A stretch of 64,000 nt of DNA from Pseudomonas sp. RC10 (GTDB taxonomy: Bacteria > Pseudomonadota > Gammaproteobacteria > Pseudomonadales > Pseudomonadaceae). This document shows positions 17,198 to 26,765 of the stretch, in pieces (the first letter of the stretch is position 1; each line of letters begins with the position of its first letter). The notes beneath the pieces are model-generated. The model was not told the DNA's origin. It searched no databases and saw only the letters and a program-made list of their open reading frames with translations. Location: the NCBI RefSeq assembly GCF_038397775.1, contig NZ_CP151650.1, positions 6,033,001-6,097,000 on the forward strand, written 5' to 3'. The position numbers and the translations under genes are program-made.

Positions 17198-17835
17198 CCG
17201 CTTTCGCGGCCGCCGCACAGCTCCGGCTGCTCCCACAGGGTCAGCGCCAGGCGCGAATCCTCCACACACCGCAACATCTGTGGGAGACGCCGGAGGTTAC
17301 GACGGCAGCGAACGCGCTGGGTCAGGCGCACATCAGCCGCTAGACATACCGCATTCGCGGCCGTCGCACAGCTCCGGCTGCTCCCACAGGGTCAGCGCCA
17401 GGCGCGAATCCTCCACGCACCGCAACATCTGTGGGAGACGCCGGAGGTTACGACGGCAGCGAACGCGCTGGATCAGTCACAGATCATTCGCCTGAAACAC
17501 CGCTTTCGCGGCCGTCGCACAGCTCCGGCTGCTCCCACAGGGTCAGCGCCAGGCGCGAATCCTCCACGCACCGCAACATCTGTGGGAGACGCCGGAGGTT
17601 ACGACGGCAGCGAACGCGCTGGATCAGTCACAGATCATTCGTCTGACCCACCGCTTTCGCGGCCGTCGCACAGCTCCGGCTGCTCCCACTGGGTCAGCGC
17701 CAGGCGCGAATCCTCCACACACCGCAACATCTGTGGGAGACGCCGGAGGTTACGACGGCAGCGAACGCGCTGGGTCAGGCGCACATCAGCCGCTAGACAC
17801 CCCGGTTTCGCGCCTCTTGCACAGGTACGCCGCCC
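17198..17835. repeat. Four tandem 151-bp repeats plus a partial fifth
   Basis: Units begin at 17198, 17349, 17500, 17651 and 17802 (the last partial), exactly 151 bases apart and nearly identical. Each starts CCGCWTTCGCGGCCG, contains GCTCCGGCTGCTCCCAC, then GTGGGAGACGCCGGAGGTTA and ACGACGGCAGCGAACGCGCT. GGCTGCTCCCAC and GTGGGAGACGCC face each other as a REP-like dyad. Related single copies lie at 31372-31446 and 35297-35350. The array fills the gap between tadG and pprA. Long open frames through it arise only because the repeat lacks stops. Confidence 0.95.
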
Positions 17836-20664
17836 CTACTCCCGCACAATCGGCAACGCAATCCGGAAGCACGCGCCCTCGCTAGAGTTGCTGACACTCA
17901 GGCGGCCGCCCATCTGCTCGACGATCCCGTAACTCACCGACAGCCCCAGCCCCGTTCCCACGCCCACGGGTTTGGTGGTGAAGAACGGTTCGAAAATCCG
18001 CTCCAGCAGACGCGGGTCGATGCCGCCGCCGTTGTCTTCGACGATCAACCAAAGCGTCTGCTCGTCCTGTTCGACATGCAGGGCGATCCAGGGCTCGAAA
18101 TCGCGGTCTTTTTCGCGTTTGGAAAGCAGCGCATCCCGGGCGTTGACCATTAGATTGATCAGCACTTGCTCCAGTTGATCGACGTGCCCTCGCACTCTCA
18201 CCCGCGCTCCTGGTTCACCGATGCGCAGGTCGACGCCTTTGCCCTTCATGCCCTCGCTGAGCATATTCAGCGTGCCGTCCACCGCATCGATCGGGTCGAA
18301 CAGTTGCTGCTCGATTTCCGAGCGCCGGCCGAACACCCGCATGTGGTTGACCACCCGCGCTGCACGTTGCACCTGGGTGTCGATGCGATTGAGCTTGTCG
18401 GTCAGGTAATCGATTTCCACTTCGCCGTTGCTCAAGCGCTTGAGGACGTTGACCACGGCCATGCGCATCACATTGAGCGGTTGGTTGATCTCATGCGCGA
18501 GCCCCGTGGCCATCTCGCCAAGGGTCGCCATTTTGGCGCTTTGGTTGAGTTGCATTCGGGTGCGACGGATTTCGGTGTTGTCGCGGCCCACCGCCTGAAT
18601 CTCGATCAGCTTGCCGCTGTCGTCGAACACGCCCCGGTCGGCCCAGACCCACCACGCGTGCTCGCGCCCCGGCAGCTCCAGACAGATTTCCGACGTGCTC
18701 ATGGGTGATTCCGGGGTCAGCTCTTCGATGCGCTTCACGAACGCTTCTTTCTGCTCGGCCGAAAACCATTCCCCGAGGTTCACACCCGGCAACTGCGCAG
18801 GGGTGCATTCGAGGTAATCCGCCAATGGCCGGTTGCCGAAATTCAGCACCAGGTCCGGCGTGTAGCGACAGATCATCGCAGGAGAATCTTCCACCAGAAT
18901 CCGGTAACGCTCTTCGCTTTCCCGAACGCGTTCGGTGGCCTGTGTCGCTTCCGTGACGTCCAGCCAAAGCCCGACCGCCTCCACCGGCATGCCCAAGTCA
19001 TCGCGCAGTAACCGCGCCTCATCCAGCAGCCAGTGGTACTCGCCTTTTTTGTCCCGCAGGCGATACCGACAGCTGACCACACCCTCCCGCAGCAACTGGC
19101 GTGTGCGCTGAAACCAGACGTCGCGGTCGTCGGGGTGAATGTATTGCGTGAGCAAGCCGTCGCTGCATTCCGCCTGGGTCCAGCCCAACACCGGCGTCAG
19201 GCTGGCGCTGAAGAACGTCGGTTCAAGGCTGCCCCGGTCGTAGCTCAGCACGTAGATCACCGCGGGCGAGCTGGCGATGAGGTTGTCCAGCCGGGCGTGA
19301 GCAGCCGCAGCCTGGGTTTCCTGGTTCTTGATATCGCTGACGTCGAGCATGAAGCCCAGCACGCGGCGCGCCTGCCCGCTGACCAGTTCCTGCCCCTGAA
19401 TCCGCAGCCAGACCGGCGGGTGAGCGCCCTCGTCGTCACGTAACCGGACGCAGGACAACATCGGCGTCCCATGCTCGCGCAACCCGCCAAGGCGGCTTTC
19501 CAGCTCATGACGGTCGGCGGGGTGGATCAGTTGTAGCCACTGGCCAAGGGGCAGCACGTCGCTGGTCTCCGGCAGGCCCAGCGTTCTCGCCAACTGAGGC
19601 GCGAGCTGCACTTCGTCGGTATCGGGTAGCAACTCCCACCAGCCAGTGCCCAGCAGGTCCTGCAACACCGCCAGCCGTTCCAGTTGATGGCGGTGCGCCT
19701 GATCGGCATGGCGATAGAGGATGGGCCCGGCAAGTGCCGAACAGAGGTTCATCCACTCCCGATCCCCCAGCTCAGGCGCCTGTTGCGCGGCATCGTAGAA
19801 CCCGAACAACATCCACGCTTTTACAGAGCCCTCTTTGTGGTGGGGCAACAGAAACCCCTCGGCGTTGCCAAACGCGCTTTGCAGATGCACGAGATGGCTG
19901 GGAGCGTCGAAGTCGATCTGGTGCGTGACCGTGCCGTTCAGTGAATCGAGGTCGGTGCCCAGGCGCTGTCCGTCTTGCCACAGCTGCGGCGCAGTGTGAG
20001 CGTTGTAATGGGCAAAGATGCGCCAGCCCGGACCGCTGGGCTCCGAGAGCGCAAGCGCCAGGCAGGGCACCCGATAATTCTGCGCCAGCTCTTCCAGTTG
20101 CTCGGCGGTCACCGCTTGCAACCGGTCGATGTGGCACCCCCGGACTTTCTCTGCGATCTGCCCGGCCACCCGCAGGCACTGCTGACGGCTTTGCGCGACG
20201 TTGGCTTCTTCCATCAGGTCGCCAATGTCGAGCAATTGCAGCAACCAACTGCCGGGCAGGTTCGTTGACTGTGCCTGGACCCAGCCGCGCGTGTGCAACA
20301 CCTGGCCGCCCGGTCGTTTGAAATCCAGATCGAGCATGTGCCCCAGCCACTCCTGCGGCGAACCTTCCACCACCAGCGCGCTGCTCGGCATCAGATAGCT
20401 CAACAAACGCTGTGGCGGCGCCGTCGACGCCCCCAACCCCAACGCGCTGCGCAACAGCTTGCTGATGCTGGTGACATGCCCGTCCTGATCCAGCTGCATG
20501 TGCCAGTCCGCACTGATTGAAGTGGGCTCGACACTCAGGGATTCCGGTTCGCGCCCGGAAGGTGAATCGCCGCGCCCGAGCCAACGGTTGAGGATTTCAT
20601 TTTTAAGGGGCAAGTTGCAGGCTCGCTTCAGCAGAAAGGTAGGTCGGCAGATTCGGCACGTCAC
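17836..20664 (-). CDS. pprA: Multi-PAS sensor histidine kinase PprA
   Basis: A histidine kinase of up to 942 residues. A PAS-like N-terminus and a GAF-like stretch are followed by three PAS/PAC modules (about 340-710), then HisKA with His724 in GLAHEINQPLN. The HATPase has NLMVNARDAL, EDNGGGI, FEPFFTTK and GTGLGLSV. There is no transmembrane segment or receiver domain. Its place next to fppA and pprB identifies it as PprA, partner of PprB, which controls Flp pili in P. aeruginosa. The start is uncertain: GTG at 20664 overlaps the TadE gene by 62 bases, TTG at 20613 by only a few; neither has a strong ribosome binding site. Confidence 0.9.
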   Translation of the reverse strand: MTCRICRPTFLLKRACNLPLKNEILNRWLGRGDSPSGREPESLSVEPTSISADWHMQLDQDGHVTSISKLLRSALGLGASTAPPQRLLSYLMPSSALVVEGSPQEWLGHMLDLDFKRPGGQVLHTRGWVQAQSTNLPGSWLLQLLDIGDLMEEANVAQSRQQCLRVAGQIAEKVRGCHIDRLQAVTAEQLEELAQNYRVPCLALALSEPSGPGWRIFAHYNAHTAPQLWQDGQRLGTDLDSLNGTVTHQIDFDAPSHLVHLQSAFGNAEGFLLPHHKEGSVKAWMLFGFYDAAQQAPELGDREWMNLCSALAGPILYRHADQAHRHQLERLAVLQDLLGTGWWELLPDTDEVQLAPQLARTLGLPETSDVLPLGQWLQLIHPADRHELESRLGGLREHGTPMLSCVRLRDDEGAHPPVWLRIQGQELVSGQARRVLGFMLDVSDIKNQETQAAAAHARLDNLIASSPAVIYVLSYDRGSLEPTFFSASLTPVLGWTQAECSDGLLTQYIHPDDRDVWFQRTRQLLREGVVSCRYRLRDKKGEYHWLLDEARLLRDDLGMPVEAVGLWLDVTEATQATERVRESEERYRILVEDSPAMICRYTPDLVLNFGNRPLADYLECTPAQLPGVNLGEWFSAEQKEAFVKRIEELTPESPMSTSEICLELPGREHAWWVWADRGVFDDSGKLIEIQAVGRDNTEIRRTRMQLNQSAKMATLGEMATGLAHEINQPLNVMRMAVVNVLKRLSNGEVEIDYLTDKLNRIDTQVQRAARVVNHMRVFGRRSEIEQQLFDPIDAVDGTLNMLSEGMKGKGVDLRIGEPGARVRVRGHVDQLEQVLINLMVNARDALLSKREKDRDFEPWIALHVEQDEQTLWLIVEDNGGGIDPRLLERIFEPFFTTKPVGVGTGLGLSVSYGIVEQMGGRLSVSNSSEGACFRIALPIVRE

Positions 20665-21073
20665 CGATTCCGGGTAGCGTCAGCACCGGCATGACCTGAG
20701 TCAGCTTGCTTTTGGGGTAATCGATCCGGACTTTGAGCAATTTGCCGTCGAAGCTGACAGTGGCATCCGAGGTGGGATTGAAGCCGAGCGCCGACGGAAT
20801 CCAGGCCAATTGTGTCGTCAATGCCGACTTGGCCTGAGTCGTGACCAAGGTGGCGTAAGCGGCGGGTGTAGTGGCGCTGCCGGGGCTGATGGCCACGCTC
20901 TGGCGCACCGCTTCGGCGGTGGCGTTGTTGAACGATTGCATCATCAGCAAGGGCAGGCTGTAGGTCACCAACGCGTAGAAAATCGCGAAGAAAATCACGA
21001 ACACGAGGGCAAATTCGATGGCGGCGGCGCCACGTTGCCTGATGGGGGAAAAATTGCGAGCGATCCTGCGCAT
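20603..21073 (-). CDS. TadE-like pseudopilin of the Flp system
   Basis: A 156-residue minor pilin. After a basic start comes RQRGAAAIEFALVFVIFFAIFYALV, the TadE-type prepilin segment that a FppA-like peptidase would cut after Gly. The rest is a small periplasmic domain. It is the counterpart of PA4294 in P. aeruginosa. It overlaps the start of pprA and is divergent from fppA, 75 bases away. Confidence 0.85.
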   Translation of the reverse strand: MRRIARNFSPIRQRGAAAIEFALVFVIFFAIFYALVTYSLPLLMMQSFNNATAEAVRQSVAISPGSATTPAAYATLVTTQAKSALTTQLAWIPSALGFNPTSDATVSFDGKLLKVRIDYPKSKLTQVMPVLTLPGIGDVPNLPTYLSAEASLQLAP

Positions 21074-21148
21074 GCCGACGTCTACCCTGACAGTGCTACC
21101 GTGCTTGGAGCATAGATTCTTTACGGAAAACAGGACGTTTTTTACCCA

Positions 21149-21619
21149 ATGAATTTACTTTTCCTACTGGTGTGGTTTGCCGTATGCGCAGATCAGGACG
21201 CTCGCGCCAGGCGGGTTTCCAACGTTCTGACCTTCGGGGCCGGGCTTATCGCGGTGTTCTATCTGGTGATGAACGGTGAAAGCTGGCTGGGTGCACCGTC
21301 GCCGCAGCCTTGGTGGGCGTTGCTGATGACGTTGCTGCTGACGTTGCCGGGGTACGCGCTGGGCAGGCTCGGCGCAGGGGATGTGAAACTGTTGATTGCC
21401 CTGGCAGTCGCCAGCGGCCCGGTGCTGGTGCTGGGCACATTCATCGGTGCGGGCGTGACCAGCGTGGCCTGGTTGCTCGTGCGCCAGAGAATATGGCGCC
21501 AGGTGGGTCAACGGGTCAGGACGCGTTATCCACAGCTGTCGCCCGAAACGTCAACAAAGCAGCCTTTCGTGCCTTTCCTGTTTTTGGGGTGCATCGCTAC
21601 CCTCATTTGGGTCCACTAG
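21149..21619 (+). CDS. fppA: Flp prepilin peptidase FppA
   Basis: A 156-residue inner-membrane aspartyl protease of the A24A type without the N-terminal methylase domain. The catalytic pair is Asp17 (DARARRVSN) and Asp78 in the GAGD motif, with several transmembrane helices around them. It removes the leader of Flp and TadE-like pseudopilins. Neighbours on either side are Flp-pilus genes, as in P. aeruginosa PA4294-PA4296. Confidence 0.93.
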   Translation: MNLLFLLVWFAVCADQDARARRVSNVLTFGAGLIAVFYLVMNGESWLGAPSPQPWWALLMTLLLTLPGYALGRLGAGDVKLLIALAVASGPVLVLGTFIGAGVTSVAWLLVRQRIWRQVGQRVRTRYPQLSPETSTKQPFVPFLFLGCIATLIWVH

Positions 21620-21770
21620 TCGAATTGCCATCACACGCTATGTACATAGTCCGAAAGTGAGTCTAGGTTTGTTCCTACGTCCGGGCAGAGAACTGTCCTA
21701 CAGTGGTTGCCATAAAGGATAGGCAAGGCACCGGGCCTGGTTCAGCCGTAGTCGCAGCAGGGAGTAGCGC

Positions 21771-22532
21771 GTGAACAAGCAATCGGCAATAAAGGTTCTA
21801 GTGGTCGACGATCAACCGCTCATCGTCGATGAGATCAGCGAGTTTCTGGAGGGTAGCGGTTACCGTTGCGTGCCGTGTTACTCCAGCCGTGAGGCGCTGG
21901 AACGGTTCCGCGACGACAGCGCCATCGCCATCGTGCTGTGCGATCTGGACATGCCGGGGCTTAATGGCATCGAACTGGTGGAGGCCCTGAAATTGCTGGC
22001 GGGCAAGAAGCGCATCTTCGAGTCCATCATGCTCACGGGCCGCGCCGAGAAACAGGACGTCATCAAGGCCCTGCGTGCGGGGATTGCCGATTACTACCAA
22101 AAACCCGTCGACCTGAACGAGCTGCTCGAAGGCGTACGGCGGCAGGAAGATTCGCTGGAAGAACGGGTCAAGAACGTCCAGCACCTGGGCCATCTCAACG
22201 ACAAGTTGCAGTTCCTCGCCGCGTCCATCGACGACCTCTGCCAGGACCTCGACAAATCCCGCCAGATCGCCCAGCCCGCACAGGCTGTTAGCGACGGCGA
22301 CTTCGAGATGCCCGCCATCTTCGAACAACTGTCCCCCCGCCAGCTCGACGTCGCAAGGCTGGTGAGCAAAGGCCAGACCAACTATCAGATCGCCTGCGAA
22401 CTGGGCATCACCGAAAACACGGTGAAGCTCTATGTCTCGCAAGTGCTGCGTCTGACCCACATGCACAACCGCACCCAACTGGCCCTGGCCCTGTCACCCA
22501 GTGCCGCGCGCGGGCGGGTGACGGCGCATTGA
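21771..22532 (+). CDS. pprB: Response regulator PprB
   Basis: A 253-residue regulator with a receiver domain and a LuxR/FixJ-type helix-turn-helix. The receiver has VVDDQPLI and phospho-acceptor Asp58 in CDLDMPG, with Lys in YYQKPV. A linker of about 55 residues follows, then LSPRQLDVARLVSKGQTNYQ and ENTVKLYVSQVLR. In P. aeruginosa PprB switches on flp, tad, cupE and related attachment genes after phosphorylation by PprA. The pprA gene here lies 1.2 kb away. Confidence 0.94.
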   Translation: MNKQSAIKVLVVDDQPLIVDEISEFLEGSGYRCVPCYSSREALERFRDDSAIAIVLCDLDMPGLNGIELVEALKLLAGKKRIFESIMLTGRAEKQDVIKALRAGIADYYQKPVDLNELLEGVRRQEDSLEERVKNVQHLGHLNDKLQFLAASIDDLCQDLDKSRQIAQPAQAVSDGDFEMPAIFEQLSPRQLDVARLVSKGQTNYQIACELGITENTVKLYVSQVLRLTHMHNRTQLALALSPSAARGRVTAH

Positions 22533-22569
22533 GCGTCCAAGCGTCTGATATCTGGACTTGGCGCCGGAT

Positions 22570-22657
22570 TGTAGGAGTGAGCTTGCTCGCGATGGCGTTA
22601 TGTCAGTCGCCCTGGATGTAACTGTTCGTACGCCTCGCGAGCAAGCTCACTCCTACA
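22570..22657. repeat. REP pair (inverted TGTAGGAGTGAGCTTGCTCG)
   Basis: Inverted copies of the TGTAGGAGTGAGCTTGCTCGCG unit face each other between the convergent ends of pprB and the DUF3613 gene. Same family as 12505-12593. Confidence 0.92.
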
Positions 22658-22692
22658 GGTCTGCGTCAGATTCGGGGTCAGCGCGCTACCGC

Positions 22693-22974
22693 TCAATTAC
22701 TCCCCGAACTGCTCCCCGCCACACTCCCCCCCTTCTTCTGGTCATAAAAATCCGGGATCGGATGCTGGTAGGTGTTGAGCCAGCGCTGCATCGTCAGGTC
22801 GCGTTCGATGGGGGCTTGGGGTTGGGGAATGGGGGACGCGGCCCTGCCGCTGGCCTGGAGTTGCAGCCAGTCCTCGGTCTGTTTTTGCGAAGCCGAGGAC
22901 GGGCCGGGTTCGATGGCGAAGGCGGTGCCGCTGAGCGTCAGCATGCACAAACCTGTCAACAATAGGCGTCTCAT
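22693..22974 (-). CDS. DUF3613 secreted protein, last gene of the tad operon
   Basis: A 93-residue protein with a signal peptide (MRRLLLTGLCMLTLSGTAFA) and the DUF3613 core: TEDWLQLQASGRAAS and ERDLTMQRWLNTYQHPIPDFY. Its start overlaps the tadD stop (ATGA), so it is the final gene of the rcpC-to-tadD operon. Family members are found in Tad loci of Pseudomonas and relatives; the precise role is unknown. Confidence 0.85.
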   Translation of the reverse strand: MRRLLLTGLCMLTLSGTAFAIEPGPSSASQKQTEDWLQLQASGRAASPIPQPQAPIERDLTMQRWLNTYQHPIPDFYDQKKGGSVAGSSSGSN

Positions 22975-23699
22975 GGTTGTCTCCCTGCGACCGTCGGAGC
23001 GTCGATGACGGCGGCGACTTTGTCGGACTTGAGTGGCGTGCCTGCCGGGGTGTTTTTGAGTGTCTCGGCGCGTGCCTGGGCGTCGTTCACCTGCTCAGGT
23101 GTCAACCCGGTGCGCGACACCAGCTCCGCCGCTTGCGTCCAGTCATCCTGATAAATCAGCAACGTGACCATGTTCAGTGCCGCAAGCGTGTCGGGCTGTT
23201 TCAGCTCCATCGCCGTGAGGAACTGAAAGCGTGCCAGGTCGAGCTTGCGCTGATTGAGGTAGACGACACCCAGGTCGTTGCGGATTTTTTCGTCAGTGGG
23301 CGACAGTTTCACTGCCGCCTGCAAATACATCAGCGCCTGATTGTTATCGCCCCGCGCTACCGCGAGCTGGCCAAGTCCATGCTCGCCCTCCGCAGCCCGA
23401 CAGGTGCCGATCAGACTCTTATACAGCGGCTCGGCCTCGTTGCTGCCCAACAGACGCAGCACCCGGGCCTTGCGCAGCCGCACATCCGGCAACGTCGGCG
23501 GCAGGCTTTCCAGATGGGCCAGGCTCGCGTGCAAGCGGCCTTCATCGGCCATGTCCTGCGCCATGTTCAACGCCAGCTCCTGATCCGACGTCGGCTTCGC
23601 GCAACTGCCAGCGGTGGCCTGCGCCAGCCAGGGTGCCGTGCCGTCAGCGGCGCAACCACTGAGCAACGCCAGGCCTATTACTGCGATGAGCGCTTTCAT
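22971..23699 (-). CDS. tadD: TadD, TPR lipoprotein of the Flp pilus system
   Basis: A 242-residue lipoprotein with lipobox LSGC (Cys16) and several tetratricopeptide repeats between residues about 40 and 200 (GLGQLAVARGDNNQALMYLQAAVKL, IRNDLGVVYLNQRKLDLARFQF). It probably acts as pilotin or assembly factor for the RcpA secretin. It lies 8 bases after tadC and overlaps the DUF3613 gene. Confidence 0.9.
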   Translation of the reverse strand: MKALIAVIGLALLSGCAADGTAPWLAQATAGSCAKPTSDQELALNMAQDMADEGRLHASLAHLESLPPTLPDVRLRKARVLRLLGSNEAEPLYKSLIGTCRAAEGEHGLGQLAVARGDNNQALMYLQAAVKLSPTDEKIRNDLGVVYLNQRKLDLARFQFLTAMELKQPDTLAALNMVTLLIYQDDWTQAAELVSRTGLTPEQVNDAQARAETLKNTPAGTPLKSDKVAAVIDAPTVAGRQP

Positions 23700-23707
23700 T
23701 CGATCTC

Positions 23708-24595
23708 CTAATGCGAACCCAATGCCTTGCCAATGGCGACGAAGCCTGGCCCGGCCAATACGATCAACAACGCGGGAAACAGAAACACCATCATCACGAT
23801 CGACATCTTCGCCGACAGCTTGGAAATGTATTCCTGTAACCGCGTCAAACGGCGGTCATCGATCAGCTGCTTGAGCGCCAGCAGCGACTTCATCGCCCCG
23901 CCGCCCTGATGAATCAACTGATTGAGAATGACGCAGGTGTCGCTGAACTCATCCACCGCCAGCACGGCGGCCATCTTGTTCAGCTCATCACCCAGTTCCA
24001 GACCTGAGTCGACGCGCACCAGCATCACCCGAAGCTCCGAAGACAGCACCGGCAGCAGGCTTCGCCCCTCGTTGCTCAACACCCGCAGTGCCTGCTCCAC
24101 CGCCATGCCTGATTCGAACAGGATGCGAAGCAGTGGAATGAATGTGGCGATCTCCGCGACCGCCTGTTTTTGCCGGCGCATGGCCGCCGCGGCCAGAATG
24201 CGCTTGGGCGCGAGGTAGCCCAGACCCAACGCGAACATCGGCGCCAGCAGCGGGTATTCGACGTCACTGAAGAACAGCGTCTGCACCAGCATCACGATGC
24301 ACACCGCCACAATGGGCGTGCCGACCTGGCAGGCCGCGAACAACGAACGCTGGCTCGCCCGCCGCCAGCCGATGCGGTTCAACAGGATCTGAGTTTCGCT
24401 GTCGAGGGTGACCGAACGCTGGCCGAATCGGCTGTCACCCAGCAAGCGCAATAACGTGCTGACACGACTGTCGCGGGCGACCACCCCTTGCAGTCGCGAC
24501 ATCACCAGGCGTTCATTGCGGCGCTGGCGGGCCACGGTCAGCAGCAGGAAGAAGCCGGCGATGAAGAACATCAATGCGCTGAGCAACAAGGCCAT
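23708..24595 (-). CDS. tadC: TadC inner-membrane platform protein
   Basis: A 295-residue T2SF (GspF-type) protein with a membrane helix at the N-terminus (MALLLSALMFFIAGFFLLL), one near residues 110-140, and a C-terminal pair (MMVFLFPALLIVLAG). The internal cytosolic domain has PLLRILFESGMAVEQALRVL and LNQLIHQGGGAMKSLLALKQ. The ATG at 24595 is 1 base after the tadB stop; the frame open to 24652 lies inside tadB. Confidence 0.92.
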   Translation of the reverse strand: MALLLSALMFFIAGFFLLLTVARQRRNERLVMSRLQGVVARDSRVSTLLRLLGDSRFGQRSVTLDSETQILLNRIGWRRASQRSLFAACQVGTPIVAVCIVMLVQTLFFSDVEYPLLAPMFALGLGYLAPKRILAAAAMRRQKQAVAEIATFIPLLRILFESGMAVEQALRVLSNEGRSLLPVLSSELRVMLVRVDSGLELGDELNKMAAVLAVDEFSDTCVILNQLIHQGGGAMKSLLALKQLIDDRRLTRLQEYISKLSAKMSIVMMVFLFPALLIVLAGPGFVAIGKALGSH

Positions 24596-24596
24596 T

Positions 24597-25481
24597 TCAC
24601 ACGCTCCGCAACATGCGCCACAGCGCCAGACAGCCCGCCGTCTGCATGCCAAACGCGACCATCAGCATGGTCTTCCCCGAACCGTCGTTCCACATGTGCA
24701 GCAGGTAGTTCGGGTTCACTGCCAGGAAGTACGCCACCATGCCCACCGGCAGCAGCGCCAGCACCACGGCGGTCATGCGGGTTTCGCCGGTCATCGCCCG
24801 CAACTGCCGTGCACCCTGTTCGCGCTCACGGATCAAGCGAATCAGGTTGTCGAGCAATTCGCTGGCATTGCCGCCGTAACGGTGATTGACCCGCAGGCCC
24901 ATGGCGAACAGCTGGAACTCATCGCGCTCGTACAGCTCAGCAAAGTCTTGCACTGCGTCTGGTAATGAAACGCCCATCTGCACGTTGCGCTTGATGCGCG
25001 ACATGGCGTCGTTCAGGGGATAACTCGCCGAGTCGATGCTGTGCAGAATGGCATCACCCAACGTGCGGCCGGATTTCAGGCTGCGCACGGCGTGATCGAG
25101 CAACTGCGGCAATTGCTCGATCATGCGCCGCACCCGACGCCGATAGCGAAAGCTGACGTAGAAACGCAACACGATGACCGGCAGCAAAATGCCCAGCATC
25201 AGACCAAACCCGTCGTGCAGCAGATAGCCCAGCAACATCGCCATCACCCAGACGGTGAGGGCCAGCGGCAAGCGCTCGGTGGGCCGCCCCAACCCTGCCC
25301 GCAGAAAGGCGCGTTCTATTCGCGCCAGACCCGGTTTCGCGGCTTCGGGTTCAGGCTGCCCCAATGACAGGCGCGCCATGACGCGGTCATGAGCGCCCTG
25401 ATTCAGCCCGCGATAAAACAGGTAGAACGACAGCAGCATCAGCAACATGAAGACGAGCCCGAGGATAATCGCGCCTTTCAC
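24597..25481 (-). CDS. tadB: TadB inner-membrane platform protein
   Basis: A 294-residue T2SF-domain protein, partner of TadC. It has N-terminal helices (IILGLVFMLLMLLSFYLF; VWVMAMLLGYLL), the cytosolic GspF core with QLLDHAVRSLKSGRTLGDAI and NHRYGGNASELLDNLIRLIRER, and C-terminal helices. It sits between tadA and tadC with short spacers. Confidence 0.93.
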   Translation of the reverse strand: MKGAIILGLVFMLLMLLSFYLFYRGLNQGAHDRVMARLSLGQPEPEAAKPGLARIERAFLRAGLGRPTERLPLALTVWVMAMLLGYLLHDGFGLMLGILLPVIVLRFYVSFRYRRRVRRMIEQLPQLLDHAVRSLKSGRTLGDAILHSIDSASYPLNDAMSRIKRNVQMGVSLPDAVQDFAELYERDEFQLFAMGLRVNHRYGGNASELLDNLIRLIREREQGARQLRAMTGETRMTAVVLALLPVGMVAYFLAVNPNYLLHMWNDGSGKTMLMVAFGMQTAGCLALWRMLRSV

Positions 25482-25502
25482 CTGAACCTCCCTGGCCCCT
25501 GC

Positions 25503-26765
25503 CTAATAGTCCATCTGCCGCAGCTTGTCCCCGGCGGGGTTCATGGCCTCGCGCAAGAAACCGAAGCCGGTCCGCCGATCCAGGCGGAACAACGTATTGG
25601 TGACGTACACGTCGTCCCGCACGCCCACCACTTCCACCACCTCGCTGACGCAGCGTCGCCCATCGGGCATGCGCGTCAGTTGGATGATCACGTCCAGCGC
25701 CGCGCAGATCATCTGCCGCAAGGTCTTCTCGGCGATTTGCCGGCCCGTCAACCCCACCAGCGTCTCCAGCCGCAGCAAGGCATCCTGCGCGTTGTTGGCG
25801 TGCACGGTGCTCATGGAGCCGTCGTGGCCGGTGTTCATCGCGGTGAGCACGTCGAGCACTTCAACGCCTCGAATCTCGCCGAGGATGATCCGGTCGGGGC
25901 GCATCCGCAGGGCGTTGCGAATCAGGTCGCTGGCGCGCACCTCACCGTGGCCCTCGGCGTTGGGGGGGCGGGTTTCGAGGCGCACGACGTGGGGGTGGCC
26001 AAGCTGCAATTCGGCGACGTCTTCGATGGTCACCAGCCGCTGCTGGGTCTGGATCATCTGACTCATGACGTTGAGCATGGTGGTCTTGCCGGTGCCCGTA
26101 CCGCCGCTGATGAGGATGTTGCAGCGCTTGCTCACGGCGGTTTCAAGAAAGTCGTAGATCGACTGGTCGATGGTCTGCATCGCCACGAGGTCGGCGCTCT
26201 TGAGCATGTCCTTGCGGAATTTCCGGATCGACACGCACGGCCCGTCCAGCGCAATGGGCGGAATGATCGCGTTGACCCGGCTGCCGTCCGGCAAACGCGC
26301 ATCGACCATCGGCGAAGACTCGTCCAGACGACGCCCCAGCGGCGCGAGAATCCGCTGGATCACACGCTCGACGTGGTGGGAATCGATGAAGCGCAGGTCC
26401 GAATGGTGCAACACGCCTTCGCGCTCGATGAACACTTTGTTCGGGCCGTTGACCAGAATTTCCGTCACTGACTTGTCCCGCAGCAGCACCTCCAGCGGAC
26501 CGAAACCGGTGAGTTCATCCACCAGCTCTTCCGCAAGCCGCTCCATCTCGTAACGGGAAATCGCCAGCCGCAGCCGCGCCACGTATTCGGCCACTTTGTC
26601 GGTGACGAACTGGGCCAGCGCCGGGCGCGTGCCTTCCAGCAGGTTGCGTCCGCTTTCTTCGATGGCATCGATGATGTAGCGGTGCAGGACCAGCTTCAGA
26701 CCCTGACCGTCGCCGCCCGCATCCTGAGGACGCGACGACACGCCGAACAGTTTTTCGCCTTTCAT
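25503..26765 (-). CDS. tadA: TadA/CpaF secretion ATPase
   Basis: A 420-residue hexameric GspE/VirB11-type ATPase that powers Flp pilus assembly. Walker A is GGTGTGKT (221-228). Further conserved blocks are LVTIEDVAELQL (Asp box), the His box around HDGSMSTVHANNAQDALLRLE, and Walker B RPDRIILGEIRG. The CpaF-type N-terminal domain is present, including FGPLEVLLRDKSVTEILVNGP. The start overlaps the tadZ stop (ATGA). Confidence 0.96.
   Translation of the reverse strand: MKGEKLFGVSSRPQDAGGDGQGLKLVLHRYIIDAIEESGRNLLEGTRPALAQFVTDKVAEYVARLRLAISRYEMERLAEELVDELTGFGPLEVLLRDKSVTEILVNGPNKVFIEREGVLHHSDLRFIDSHHVERVIQRILAPLGRRLDESSPMVDARLPDGSRVNAIIPPIALDGPCVSIRKFRKDMLKSADLVAMQTIDQSIYDFLETAVSKRCNILISGGTGTGKTTMLNVMSQMIQTQQRLVTIEDVAELQLGHPHVVRLETRPPNAEGHGEVRASDLIRNALRMRPDRIILGEIRGVEVLDVLTAMNTGHDGSMSTVHANNAQDALLRLETLVGLTGRQIAEKTLRQMICAALDVIIQLTRMPDGRRCVSEVVEVVGVRDDVYVTNTLFRLDRRTGFGFLREAMNPAGDKLRQMDY

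Noticed and set aside
17156..17932. Open frame of 258 codons through the 151-bp repeats, encoding Arg/Ser-rich repeated peptide
   Set aside because: It begins with TTG inside the tadG stop, has no ribosome binding site, and runs into pprA antisense. The frame is open only because the repeat lacks stops in all phases used.
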